16,831 nucleotides of DNA, taken from contig JAITPB010000177.1 in the NCBI GenBank assembly GCA_031289625.1, positions 1 through 16,831 of the forward strand, read 5' to 3'. Below are positions 8,301 to 15,041 of this stretch, in pieces (the first letter of the stretch is position 1; each line of letters starts with the position of its first letter). The notes below the pieces were generated by a model. It had not been told where the DNA came from. It did not search any database and worked only from the letters and a program-made list of their open reading frames with translations. Source of the stretch: Clostridiales bacterium (GTDB lineage Bacteria > Bacillota > Clostridia > Lachnospirales > WQUN01). The translations under genes and the position numbers were made by a program.

Positions 8301-8784
8301 GGGGCAGGTGATGAGCGTCGGCGTACATTTTAAATCGCTGGGCGCGGACGATCTGAAAACCGAGGCCGCCCGCGGCTTGCTTTTAATGGACGATATACGC
8401 GACGATAACTTTAAAAAGCAGGAAAAATTGGCGGCGGGCGAGGCGCAGATCGTTAAATTCTTCGGTAAAGACGATGTGCTGATTGAATCGGACGCGGATT
8501 TGATGGCGCTGCCGCCGGAAATCGCCGGTTATTTTCTGGATCATGAGAACAGTGCCGTGGATGAGATTGCTATCGACCCCGATCTAATCGCCATCCGCAA
8601 TTTTATCCTTCTATTTAATGAGCGTATTGTAGACGCGCCTTCCCTGAAAATTGAACTTTCCCAGGATGATTGGCGCGTGGTGCAGGACGCGATCAAAAAC
8701 AGCATGATGAAAAACGTGCGGGAAAGTCGGCTGGATCCGCCGTTTATCATCGCGGTGGAGGCAGTTTTGGGGGTGCTGTCATGA
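5353..8784 (+). CDS. Giant protein with C-terminal actin/Hsp70-like ATPase domain (operon gene 4)
   Basis: The protein has 1143 residues from ATG 5353, with GGAAGGAG just upstream and 4 nt after gene 3. The C-terminal half carries the actin/Hsp70/sugar-kinase ATPase signatures in order: phosphate-1 loop DFGTT (574-578), phosphate-2 loop DIGGGSSD (796-803) and adenosine loop LGGNGS (960-965). The glycines and acidic residues are intact, so ATP binding and hydrolysis are likely. The 220-residue gap between the phosphate loops is larger than in a minimal MreB/ParM fold, which suggests inserted subdomains. Residues 1-565 are unrecognised and soluble, with no signal peptide or membrane helix. There is no Hsp70 substrate-binding domain. 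Its size and late ATPase recall the SrfB-type 'virulence factor' proteins, but that comparison is from memory and needs a profile search. It probably works as a partner of the tubulin-like protein. Confidence 0.82.
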   Translation: MPAKMYVTSRTDLENLTLAANRMEPLSLCEPHAASQMDSLRQLLNDLPPVPERELGFTRQRSAVSVPSPWAAFITFDEFLLGGGGSFGAFTRQAVRDFRALLAILALKTFWGLNVSLNAVKIKSFYGQPVANPHDKAFFDTLLQLRPASAIFDNPACWNDFVFIELKGRVIGALSNSSIVCSSYAYEKNGALMRLGLMAEDETGQCSFADPANLIAADAVRALYMKKWLAALQALIRMTQGPGHARGLICQRIQEFIQDIDESASASGLAAQTEQLDREGFVCFRLPESPPENIRQLMSELTPVFDFSIPLIEQSAGAEDLNVYLLDALDPALKRVLLDGSIEKTGVQAQDDYWTADDIFLDTLTLIDCSVGGNHNFMHSAFYENARVEIAQPGKDFKSHFFVLWPLSADILDRAPARLLRERIRYEKVNDDFIVSLRLTTRGGASVRLRKIYPPGACLKLIDLAVPYIALWPYVRLTDANGHSLWNEFYIYTSISDRDRRCALHWDKNLCPSVGNTFVRQTPDDSVRRVERFDKLPTTLTLTDEMGRQNYGTILLKEPYAVTGGSQTWEIGFDFGTTATTAFARRTDLSAQPEFVRFGETYKSGSNYDEVAAGRAENFLHVLTSHQHNRAETVDFFMPYRYFDRTAYPSILQIDASREDWTRAGDMPLINANVLFEFQRMIYDNPYIKYNIKWAVSASEKRDLAAYLSQMMTIAALMLAVKGAKSVRWKFSYPTSLPIPKLNSYKQTAEHILNRISSENGVECFCKPEEAFYPESIVSAMYFEDKAKSVVFGCMDIGGGSSDISFWTKKGGQTPVNLAQASVSLASRRIFLPAMCELIISPDRNDNDENARDLQDKVGSFSVVYRESIEKTKANIHANPTDKWLELDKFSVEMEPAISRFSDEFRQSILGMSEDHEGLIKFKRRIFFGFFAIAYYALLTLRLAKDAVERSGVHNIDIYLGGNGSKIHTWIPSGVLSNMAVALGQVMSVGVHFKSLGADDLKTEAARGLLLMDDIRDDNFKKQEKLAAGEAQIVKFFGKDDVLIESDADLMALPPEIAGYFLDHENSAVDEIAIDPDLIAIRNFILLFNERIVDAPSLKIELSQDDWRVVQDAIKNSMMKNVRESRLDPPFIIAVEAVLGVLS

Positions 8785-9791
8785 AAAAATGGATCCTTCT
8801 CACGGCCGCGTTTGTTTGCTGCGCGATGATGACGCCTGCGCGGGTTGTGGGTGCATTGGCGCCAGAAGGAAGCGAAACGAGCATCACCGCCGCAGGAGAA
8901 ACGCCGAACGAGGCAGCGCCCGAGGCGGCGCCGGAAGGAACAGAGACCGGAGAAGCGGCGGTGGGCGAACCCGAGGAAGCGGAGACAGGCGAACCAGTTG
9001 CGGCGTCCCCGCCCAGCCCCGCCGCCGCAACGCCGTCCGCCGCCGCATCCACAATAGAAACGCCCGCGCCAGCAGACGCGCCGATCGCCGCGTCGTCTCC
9101 CGCGGCGGCTTCAGAGGACAAGTATTTTATTGTTCTTCTCATCGTGGCTGTCGTGGTTTTGGCGGGCGGCTTGTCGGCGCTCTCGATTTTCGTGTTTCGG
9201 ATGTATGCGCTTTTGTTTGTGCGTGGAAACGCGCTTTTGTCAAAACTGGACACGCTGGAAGCTGCGGTTTTGAAAACCATTCCGCCGGAAAAAGTCACAG
9301 TGGAGATTACGGCGGACGCGCCGCTGGAGAGAGCGGCGATTCTGCTGGAGTCCGCTCTCTCCCGAGGGGCGGAGAGAGCGGCTCAGGAAAAGAGGCTTTG
9401 CGAAGCACAGGCGGCACGGTCGCCGGAACCCGCCGCCGAGACAAGAAGCCATCTGGAAATTTTCAATGCCTGTGCGGCAGGGTTTCACATTACGCTTCCG
9501 CCGCGGTTTGAGGCGACTGATTTTGTTTCCTGCGGCGGCGGCATGTTCGCGGAGGACGCCAGCGGCCAGCGCGATGGCAAATTTTATAAAATTTCCTTGT
9601 CTGAGAATGAATATGAGGTGTATCCTTCGCCTGTTTTTCTGCAAGACGAAGGTATGCGGCCTTATCTGCGCATTCTCTTTACAATACGGAGCCTTCCCGC
9701 GGAGAAATCCTTTGCGTTGCTAAGCCCTTGTTATTTGTACAAAACATTTGATGGCCGTTATGAACTTAGGGAAAAAGGGGAAATTGGATAG
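8781..9791 (+). CDS. Single-pass membrane protein with cytosolic C-terminal domain (operon gene 5)
   Basis: The protein has 336 residues. ATG 8781 overlaps the gene 4 stop as ATGA, with a GGGGGTG site 6 nt upstream. Residues 1-25 are a signal peptide. Residues 27-112 are a low-complexity Ala/Pro/Glu/Thr linker, expected outside the cell. One strong transmembrane helix follows at about 115-139, with a basic residue after it, placing the rest inside. Residues 150-225 are charged and helical. Residues about 225-336 form a globular domain containing YEVYP (278-282), an SPC motif (315-317) and a terminal YELR-x-KG. The same domain ends the next gene's product. I do not recognise it in a named family. 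It probably anchors the operon's cytosolic components at the membrane, pairing with gene 6 through the shared domain (inference). Confidence 0.75.
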   Translation: MKKWILLTAAFVCCAMMTPARVVGALAPEGSETSITAAGETPNEAAPEAAPEGTETGEAAVGEPEEAETGEPVAASPPSPAAATPSAAASTIETPAPADAPIAASSPAAASEDKYFIVLLIVAVVVLAGGLSALSIFVFRMYALLFVRGNALLSKLDTLEAAVLKTIPPEKVTVEITADAPLERAAILLESALSRGAERAAQEKRLCEAQAARSPEPAAETRSHLEIFNACAAGFHITLPPRFEATDFVSCGGGMFAEDASGQRDGKFYKISLSENEYEVYPSPVFLQDEGMRPYLRILFTIRSLPAEKSFALLSPCYLYKTFDGRYELREKGEIG

Positions 9792-9808
9792 GAAAAGAGG
9801 CGGGTCAT

Positions 9809-11134
9809 GTGTTGAAAGACGATTGCTGGACGTGCGGCACGCCGAGCTGCACTTTCAAATATTATTTTTCCACGGTTTTATTTAATTCAAATGATAAATT
9901 TTTTTATTCGATTTTGATGGGCGGCGCCTGCCCTTTCTGCGGCACGGAAATCCCGCTGGAAGATCGGTGCGGCATGGTGGATCAGATTTTTCGGATACTG
10001 GATCACAGAATTTCTCAGCTGGAAAAAATGAAGACGCCCAACGCGTTTTTGCAGGACGCCGTGCCTGGCGCAGGGATACAACCGCCGTCCGTCCGGATTA
10101 TTTCCAATAGGCTGGATTTGCTGGAGGAACATTTACGCGATCTGCAATCCGCCGTAAAGTCATTGGACAGAAATCACGACAAAAGAATCATCACCTGGTC
10201 CACGCATCTCAAGGAGCTGAAAGAACATGTCGAGCGGCTGGAAAGCACTGTGATCGCGAAAGAAGAGCCAGAAAACCCGTCGCTGGATGATTTGCGGCGC
10301 AGAATGAAAGCGCTGGAAGACAGCGTCGATCTGTCCGCGCACCTGGAGGCCGCCACGCTCGTGCGGATGGACATGCCGCCGATTCGCGCACAGGTTAGCG
10401 CGCCGCCGATAAACGCGCCGCTAGACGCCGAGACGACCAGTGCGACCGGTGCGACCGGTGCGACCGGTGCGACCGGTGCGACCGGTGCGATCAGTACAGC
10501 CGGTGCGGCCAGTGCGATTGGTGCGGCCGAGACGATCGGTACAGCCGGGACGCTCGAAGCGCTCGAAGCGAGAGTCAAAGCCCTGGAGTCGGCCTGCCAG
10601 CATCTGGAGCAAAAATACCGCGCGCTGGAGGAAGAGTTCGCGCGTCTGCGTGAAGAGCGCGATGAAAAACATACGGCGCTCAACGGGCATACCGGCGGAC
10701 TGGAAAGCGCTGTCACGCAGCCGGATCTCGACGCGCCGCCGCGCGCGGGATTGCAAACGGCTTCGCCTGGGATCAACATTTACTTAGAAAAATATAATTC
10801 GCTGATCAGCGGCAGAGGCAAAATGCCCGAAATATTTACACCGGCTTCGTTTGAAACGGAAGGGCCGGCCAGTGCGCTGCGGCTGCGGCGGGTGGATAAC
10901 GCCATGCCCTTATATTATCTCTGCGCGGTCAAAGAGCCGGGCGATTATGAAGTGTATCCGCATCGAAACGTGTTCGGCAACGCCAGTACGCTGCGTTACA
11001 TTGAAAAATTATTTGATATTGCGCATACAGAGACGCCCAAGATGGTTTGTTTCAGCCCGTGCCGGATTTTTTTGACCAACACGGGAGAATACGAACTGCG
11101 CGCGAAAGGGAGATTGGAAGTCAGCGCGGGCTAG
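9809..11134 (+). CDS. Zinc-ribbon / coiled-coil protein with collagen-like spacer (operon gene 6)
   Basis: The protein has 441 residues from GTG 9809, 17 nt after gene 5, with AGAGG 8 nt upstream. TTG at 9812 is an equally possible start, and a nearby ATG (9807) is out of frame. Two CxxC pairs, CWTC (6-9) and CPFC (41-44), form a likely zinc ribbon. Coiled-coil-like segments with heptad leucines cover about 57-75, 100-150, 165-185 and 248-290. Between them, residues 209-247 form a Gly-every-third-residue stretch including five perfect Gly-Ala-Thr triplets. The C-terminal domain (about 325-441) repeats that of gene 5: YEVYP (380-384), SPC and YELR-x-KG. It has no signal peptide or membrane helix, so it is cytosolic. 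It looks like an elongated, possibly trimeric scaffold that may bring other components to the membrane. The stop overlaps that of the convergent kinase gene. Confidence 0.78.
   Translation: MLKDDCWTCGTPSCTFKYYFSTVLFNSNDKFFYSILMGGACPFCGTEIPLEDRCGMVDQIFRILDHRISQLEKMKTPNAFLQDAVPGAGIQPPSVRIISNRLDLLEEHLRDLQSAVKSLDRNHDKRIITWSTHLKELKEHVERLESTVIAKEEPENPSLDDLRRRMKALEDSVDLSAHLEAATLVRMDMPPIRAQVSAPPINAPLDAETTSATGATGATGATGATGAISTAGAASAIGAAETIGTAGTLEALEARVKALESACQHLEQKYRALEEEFARLREERDEKHTALNGHTGGLESAVTQPDLDAPPRAGLQTASPGINIYLEKYNSLISGRGKMPEIFTPASFETEGPASALRLRRVDNAMPLYYLCAVKEPGDYEVYPHRNVFGNASTLRYIEKLFDIAHTETPKMVCFSPCRIFLTNTGEYELRAKGRLEVSAG
10433..10549 (+). repeat. 9-bp tandem repeat encoding Gly-Ala-Thr triplets
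   Basis: Five perfect tandem copies of gcgaccggt span 10442-10486. About eight degenerate copies surround them, one on the left (10433-10441) and seven on the right (to 10549). The unit stays in frame, giving a collagen-like Gly-Ala-Thr run between two coiled-coil regions. Copy number may vary between strains. Confidence 0.9.
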
Positions 11135-12552
11135 CGTCCGGCTGCCGCCAGCCCAAATGTAAACGCCGCGCCGCCGCCTTCCTCGCTTTGCAGGGTGACC
11201 GTTTCCCCGTGGGCTTTGACAAATTCGCGCACAATGGATAAGCCAAGGCCGCTGCCTTTTTTATCCTCGCCCCGGGACGCGTCCGCTTTAAAAAACCGTT
11301 CAAAAATTTTTTTCTGATCTTCCGCGCGGATTCCCCTTCCGTTGTCTTTCACAGTGATCCAAACTTTTCCTTCCCCTACGCTCGTCTCAATTTCGATCCG
11401 GCCTTCTTCAGGGGTAAATTTCACCGCGTTATCCAGCAGGTTATAGACAACCCGCTGGATTTTTTCTTGGTCAGCTTCCACCGGGTTGTCTTCGTCCGCG
11501 AATTTCAGGAGCAGTTGCAGCTTTTTTTCTTTTACGCGCCTCTCAAAATGCGAAGCCACGCCGCGGATTAGCCCGTTCACGTCAAAGATTTTCTTTTCCA
11601 GCGCGATTTGCATGGCTTGGATTTGGCTCAAGTCCACAATGTCATTGGTCAGTTTGGTAAGCCGCTCCGTTTCGTCCAAAACGATGGAAAGGTAATGATG
11701 GGTTTTTTCGGGAGGGATGGTGCCGTCCATAACCGCTTCGATAAAGCCGCGCATGGAGGTCAGCGGCGAACGCAGGTCATGTGAAATATTGGCGATAAAA
11801 TCCCGCCGGTTTTTTTCCTGCTGATCCAGGCTCTCCGCCATATTGTTCAAGCTGTCCGCCAATTCGCTGACTTCGTCGCGGCCAGAGACGGTCACGCGCT
11901 TTTCAAAATCGCCGCTGGCGATCAGTTTGGCAGCGTTGTTCATCTGGCGCAGGGGCTTCGAAATGGTCCGGCTGGAAATGTAGATCAAAATAAAGCCCAC
12001 CCCCCCCGCGATGACAAGGCAAATACCCGCCGCGCCGTACATATCCCAAATGGTTTTATTCAGATCCGCGAGGGAAGAGTTTAGTAGAATGGAGGCCACG
12101 ACCGCGTTGTTAATCTTTACAGGATAGCCCACAATGATTTGGGAGCCGGAAAAAATGCCGTTCAGTTTGCCCTGCGTAACAACAACGCGTCCCTGCCGCA
12201 ATGGCGCCAGCTCATTCATATTGAACGCCGTGTCCTGGCTGATGGAGAGATCCGCCGAATGCGCCATGAGGTTCATTTCAGCGTCCAGTATGATCAGGCT
12301 GGCATTCAAATAACGCGGCGCCAGGCTCATTTGCAGCGTTATGGTTTCGTTGTCTATCACGCCGTACATCAGCATTAAATAATGCCCGATCTGCTGGGCC
12401 AAAACGCCGCCGGACTGCTGCAGAAACGCCACGCGCTGGCTGGTGATATAACCGCGTATGACTTGTGAAAGCACAGCGCCCAGAAAGACGAAACTGATGA
12501 TCAGCGTTCCCAAATGCAAAATTAACTGCTTCTGAAAAATCGTACGAAACAT
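11131..12552 (-). CDS. Membrane sensor histidine kinase
   Basis: The protein has 473 residues from ATG 12552, preferred over an in-frame ATG 24 nt upstream because AAAGGTG lies about 6 nt before it. The domains in order are: membrane helix 1 (about 10-32), an extracytoplasmic sensor region (33-168) of the single-domain Cache/PAS-like size, helix 2 (about 171-193), HAMP (194-245), and HisKA with the phospho-accepting His258 in SHDLRSP. The HATPase_c domain follows with N box Asn375 (LLDNAVK), G1 Asp403 (KDNGRGI) and G2 GSGLGLS (433-439). All catalytic motifs are intact. It resembles PhoR/BaeS/WalK-type kinases. It senses an external cue and phosphorylates a response regulator, but no regulator gene adjoins it in this window; the upstream gene, 49 nt away on the same strand, is a subtilase. 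The 3' end overlaps the tail of the plus-strand operon by 4 bp. Confidence 0.93.
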   Translation of the reverse strand: MFRTIFQKQLILHLGTLIISFVFLGAVLSQVIRGYITSQRVAFLQQSGGVLAQQIGHYLMLMYGVIDNETITLQMSLAPRYLNASLIILDAEMNLMAHSADLSISQDTAFNMNELAPLRQGRVVVTQGKLNGIFSGSQIIVGYPVKINNAVVASILLNSSLADLNKTIWDMYGAAGICLVIAGGVGFILIYISSRTISKPLRQMNNAAKLIASGDFEKRVTVSGRDEVSELADSLNNMAESLDQQEKNRRDFIANISHDLRSPLTSMRGFIEAVMDGTIPPEKTHHYLSIVLDETERLTKLTNDIVDLSQIQAMQIALEKKIFDVNGLIRGVASHFERRVKEKKLQLLLKFADEDNPVEADQEKIQRVVYNLLDNAVKFTPEEGRIEIETSVGEGKVWITVKDNGRGIRAEDQKKIFERFFKADASRGEDKKGSGLGLSIVREFVKAHGETVTLQSEEGGGAAFTFGLAAAGR

Positions 12553-12601
12553 AGGTTTCACCTTTCTGCTGTACAAAACGGATCTGAAATGACTTCGCGG
12601 C

Positions 12602-14326
12602 TTAACTCACTCTAAGCTGCAGAAAAGAATTGTAAAGATTGAGGCGTCCGTAACCCCATTGGTGATTCGGATACTGCACGCCCGGATCCCGATCGCAGCC
12701 ACGGATCAGGATGGCCCTGATGTGATATGTGTTCATCGTAGATTCGTTGCCGTCCACCAAACCCCATTGCAGCAGCAGCGCGCTGGCGCCAGCCGTGATG
12801 GCTGCTGCCACGCTGGAACCGGAAAGGGCGGTGTAACCATTTTGGGAAGAAATGCCGCCCACTTCCACGCCGGGCGCTGTCAAATTTGGAGAAGCGCGGG
12901 AGTGGCGCGTTGGCCCCCAGGAAGAAGTAATAAACAGGCTTTTGTCCGTGCTGTTGAAAGCGCCGCAGGTGATAACGCCCAGGGCAGTGGCTGGGACGAC
13001 AACGGTGTAATTGGGATCTGGCAGCAAAAATTCCGCGGTGGGGTTGCCCAGGCCCGTCATGGACAGCCATACGTGATAAGAGCCGTTTAAAATAATTTCG
13101 CCATAAATATTCAGCTTCCAAATCCCCGGCGTGGGATCAAAAATGCGTACGGTAGTTACCTGCCCGCCGCTGCCGCTGAGCGGAAACCCGTAGTTGACTC
13201 TGACTGTGGCGTTTTCCATCACAAGGCGGGTGGTGGTAATTTCTCCGGAACGGGCCGGTATCCGGCTGACCACTTCGCCCGTTGGAGATTGAAGGGAAAC
13301 CGACATGCGGTCAGACGCCGTGTTCCAAAGACTGAGATAAACGGAATGGCGGCTATCGCCGACGCGTATCTCCACTTCTTCGGTGGCGCCTGTACTGGCC
13401 AGCGCGCCGGACGCGTGATGCTTGGCGCGGCTCTCGTTTCCGGCGGCCGCGCACACAGCCACGCCGCTTTGATAGGAGATGGCGGTCAGATAGTCTTCCA
13501 GTACGTTATAACCGTCGTGCCCGCCCTGGTTGGTGCCCAGGCCAATGCAGACAGAAATGGGCCGCCCGAGCTTCTGCGCCACGGCAAGACAGTAGTCAAT
13601 GCCCAGCATCAGATCGCAGGACTCAAACGCGTTGTGCTGCTCTTCGGGAATCAAAGCGCGGGAGCGATAGTAGTTGCTGACTTCTTTTAATTTGACGACA
13701 ACCAATTCGGCGTCCGGGGCCGCGCCCGTGTACATGCCGGCATCATGACTGGCCGCCATCCCGGCCAAAAATGTGCCGTGCCCATCCGTGTCGTGGTGCG
13801 GCACGATCGAATGCGGGTCGTCCGAGCGCAGCGCCAGCGTGATCTGATCCTGCGTGTATTCGCTTCCCAATAAATAAGATTCAGGCGGCGCGCCGGGGAT
13901 GGTCATATCCCACAGCGCCTGAATTTTACTGTTTCCATCTTCCCACTGGAAGGCTGTATTGGTAAAGTCAATCCCTGTGTCGATGATTCCGATCAAAGTG
14001 CCGCCGCCCCGCAGCGACAAATAAGGCTGCTGCTGAACGGCCGTGATGCCCGAGGCTTCCAAATCGATCTGCGATAGAAGGCCTAGTATAATGCAACTGA
14101 ATTTTGTGCTGTTGTCGTTGAGGAGAATGTCTAATATTTCGTTTTTCGCATAAAAGTACACATAATTGTCGGCCAAAAGTTTTCCGAAGCGAACATTGGG
14201 ATCGTCCCGGATCCATGGCTTATTAAAATCATTGCGCCGGATCACGCACGCGTTTACATCGGGCGCTTGGATGATCTGCTCAAACGTCATTTGCGCGAGG
14301 GTTTGAGATGAGGACATTAAGCTCAT
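12602..14326 (-). CDS. Subtilisin-like serine protease (S8 family, Csp-like)
   Basis: The protein has 574 residues. ATG 14326 has GGGAGG about 11 nt upstream, rather long spacing; ATG at residue 4 is further still. The S8 catalytic residues are intact: Asp116 in GIIDTGID, His183 in DGHGTFLAG, oxyanion Asn297 in AAGNES, and Ser505 in SGSSVAAA, a variant of the usual GTSMA. Residues 1-100 look like a prodomain and there is no signal peptide, so it is cytosolic or released by another route. An inserted beta-rich region (about 312-445) splits the catalytic fold before the Ser motif. This organisation and the SVAAAITAG motif resemble clostridial Csp proteases, which in Clostridium process the spore-cortex hydrolase precursor. 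A germination role is possible but not shown here. It lies upstream of the histidine kinase on the same strand, so the two are probably co-transcribed. Confidence 0.9.
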   Translation of the reverse strand: MSLMSSSQTLAQMTFEQIIQAPDVNACVIRRNDFNKPWIRDDPNVRFGKLLADNYVYFYAKNEILDILLNDNSTKFSCIILGLLSQIDLEASGITAVQQQPYLSLRGGGTLIGIIDTGIDFTNTAFQWEDGNSKIQALWDMTIPGAPPESYLLGSEYTQDQITLALRSDDPHSIVPHHDTDGHGTFLAGMAASHDAGMYTGAAPDAELVVVKLKEVSNYYRSRALIPEEQHNAFESCDLMLGIDYCLAVAQKLGRPISVCIGLGTNQGGHDGYNVLEDYLTAISYQSGVAVCAAAGNESRAKHHASGALASTGATEEVEIRVGDSRHSVYLSLWNTASDRMSVSLQSPTGEVVSRIPARSGEITTTRLVMENATVRVNYGFPLSGSGGQVTTVRIFDPTPGIWKLNIYGEIILNGSYHVWLSMTGLGNPTAEFLLPDPNYTVVVPATALGVITCGAFNSTDKSLFITSSWGPTRHSRASPNLTAPGVEVGGISSQNGYTALSGSSVAAAITAGASALLLQWGLVDGNESTMNTYHIRAILIRGCDRDPGVQYPNHQWGYGRLNLYNSFLQLRVS

Positions 14327-14331
14327 TGTCT

Positions 14332-14374
14332 AAAAAACCTCCCGTGAAGATAGGATACTACAGTATATTCACGG
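14332..14374 (-). promoter_or_regulatory. Hairpin with T-run: terminator of macrodomain gene or leader element of protease gene
   Basis: On the minus strand CCGTGAA (14374-14368) pairs perfectly with TTCACGG (14348-14342) across a 19-nt loop that itself contains ATACT/AGTAT. GAGG and six T follow (to 14332). It lies 22 nt after the macrodomain gene's stop. The GGGAGG ribosome binding site of the protease gene overlaps the 3' arm of the stem, so the element could end one transcript or control translation of the next. A weak -35-like TTGACC also starts in the stem. Confidence 0.45.
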
Positions 14375-14396
14375 TCAAACCTGGATAGCCATTCAC

Positions 14397-14978
14397 TCAA
14401 TCATGAATTTTATCGTACAGGATGGTCTGATATTCCTTGTACTCGGCGTCGCTGTAGCACACCAAGAAAACCTTTAAATTTTCCGCGGAGCGCAAAAAAT
14501 CAAAAATCGCGTTTAGGGCAATCTTGCAGGCGCCATAAAAAGGATAGCCGTAAACGCCTGTACTGATACAAGGAAAAGCGATTGTTTTCATTTGCCGCTC
14601 GGCCGCGAGAGAAAGCGAATTGCGATAGCACGAATATAAGATTTCCGGTTCACCCTTATCCCCGCCTTGATAAATAGGGCCGACCGTATGTATCACATAT
14701 TCCGCCGGCAATAAATATCCCTTTGTTATTTTTGCTTCTCCTGGATGGCAGCCGTTCAAAGTTTCACATTCCTCCAAAAGCTGCTGGCCGGCCGCCCGGT
14801 GTATGGCGTTGTCCACGCCGCCGCCGCCGCCCAGCAAAGAAGGGCTGGCCACGTTTACAATCGCGTCAACTTGAAGTTCTGTAATGTCGCCCTGAATAAT
14901 GTGGACGCGCCCAATAATACTTGTGAGGTCATTTCTATCTATCACAGCAATCCCCGCTTTTTTCCTATTTTTCCGCAT
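14397..14978 (-). CDS. Macrodomain protein (YmdB-like), divergent active site
   Basis: The protein has up to 193 residues. ATG 14978 lacks a clear ribosome binding site; GTG 14945 (residue 12) has GGGGA about 5 nt upstream and gives 182 residues. The macrodomain is plain: QGDIT (29-33), VDAIV (37-41), the glycine loop and VD (50-56), IHTVGP (96-101), and STGVYGYP (139-146), which contacts ADP-ribose. Relatives remove acetyl from O-acetyl-ADP-ribose or ADP-ribose from proteins, in the cytosol. Oddities: the family's NAAN is NVAS here (42-45), replacing the catalytic Asn (Asn25 in E. coli YmdB) with Ser, and the following GGGG loop has five glycines. Asp56 is kept. ADP-ribose binding is likely, but catalysis may be altered. 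It follows bioY on the same strand by 63 nt. Confidence 0.88.
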   Translation of the reverse strand: MRKNRKKAGIAVIDRNDLTSIIGRVHIIQGDITELQVDAIVNVASPSLLGGGGGVDNAIHRAAGQQLLEECETLNGCHPGEAKITKGYLLPAEYVIHTVGPIYQGGDKGEPEILYSCYRNSLSLAAERQMKTIAFPCISTGVYGYPFYGACKIALNAIFDFLRSAENLKVFLVCYSDAEYKEYQTILYDKIHD

Positions 14979-15041
14979 TAGCGCGTGATGAGTGATTATG
15001 TCGTCGTGAAATTTTTGATGTTTTGCCAGATGTCTGCTTTG

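Noticed and set aside
7306..8328. Minus-strand 340-codon frame
   Set aside because: It is antisense to the actin-like ATPase domain; the plus frame carries the phosphate-2 and adenosine motifs in exactly this stretch.
10174..10779. Minus-strand frame over the 9-bp repeat
   Set aside because: It exists because the repeat has no stop codon in any frame; no ribosome binding site or sensible protein is seen.
1818..11134. Phage or plasmid segregation module (TubZ/ParM type)
   Set aside because: No centromere-like iterons, adaptor DNA-binding protein, replication or phage genes are present, and the operon encodes several membrane proteins instead.
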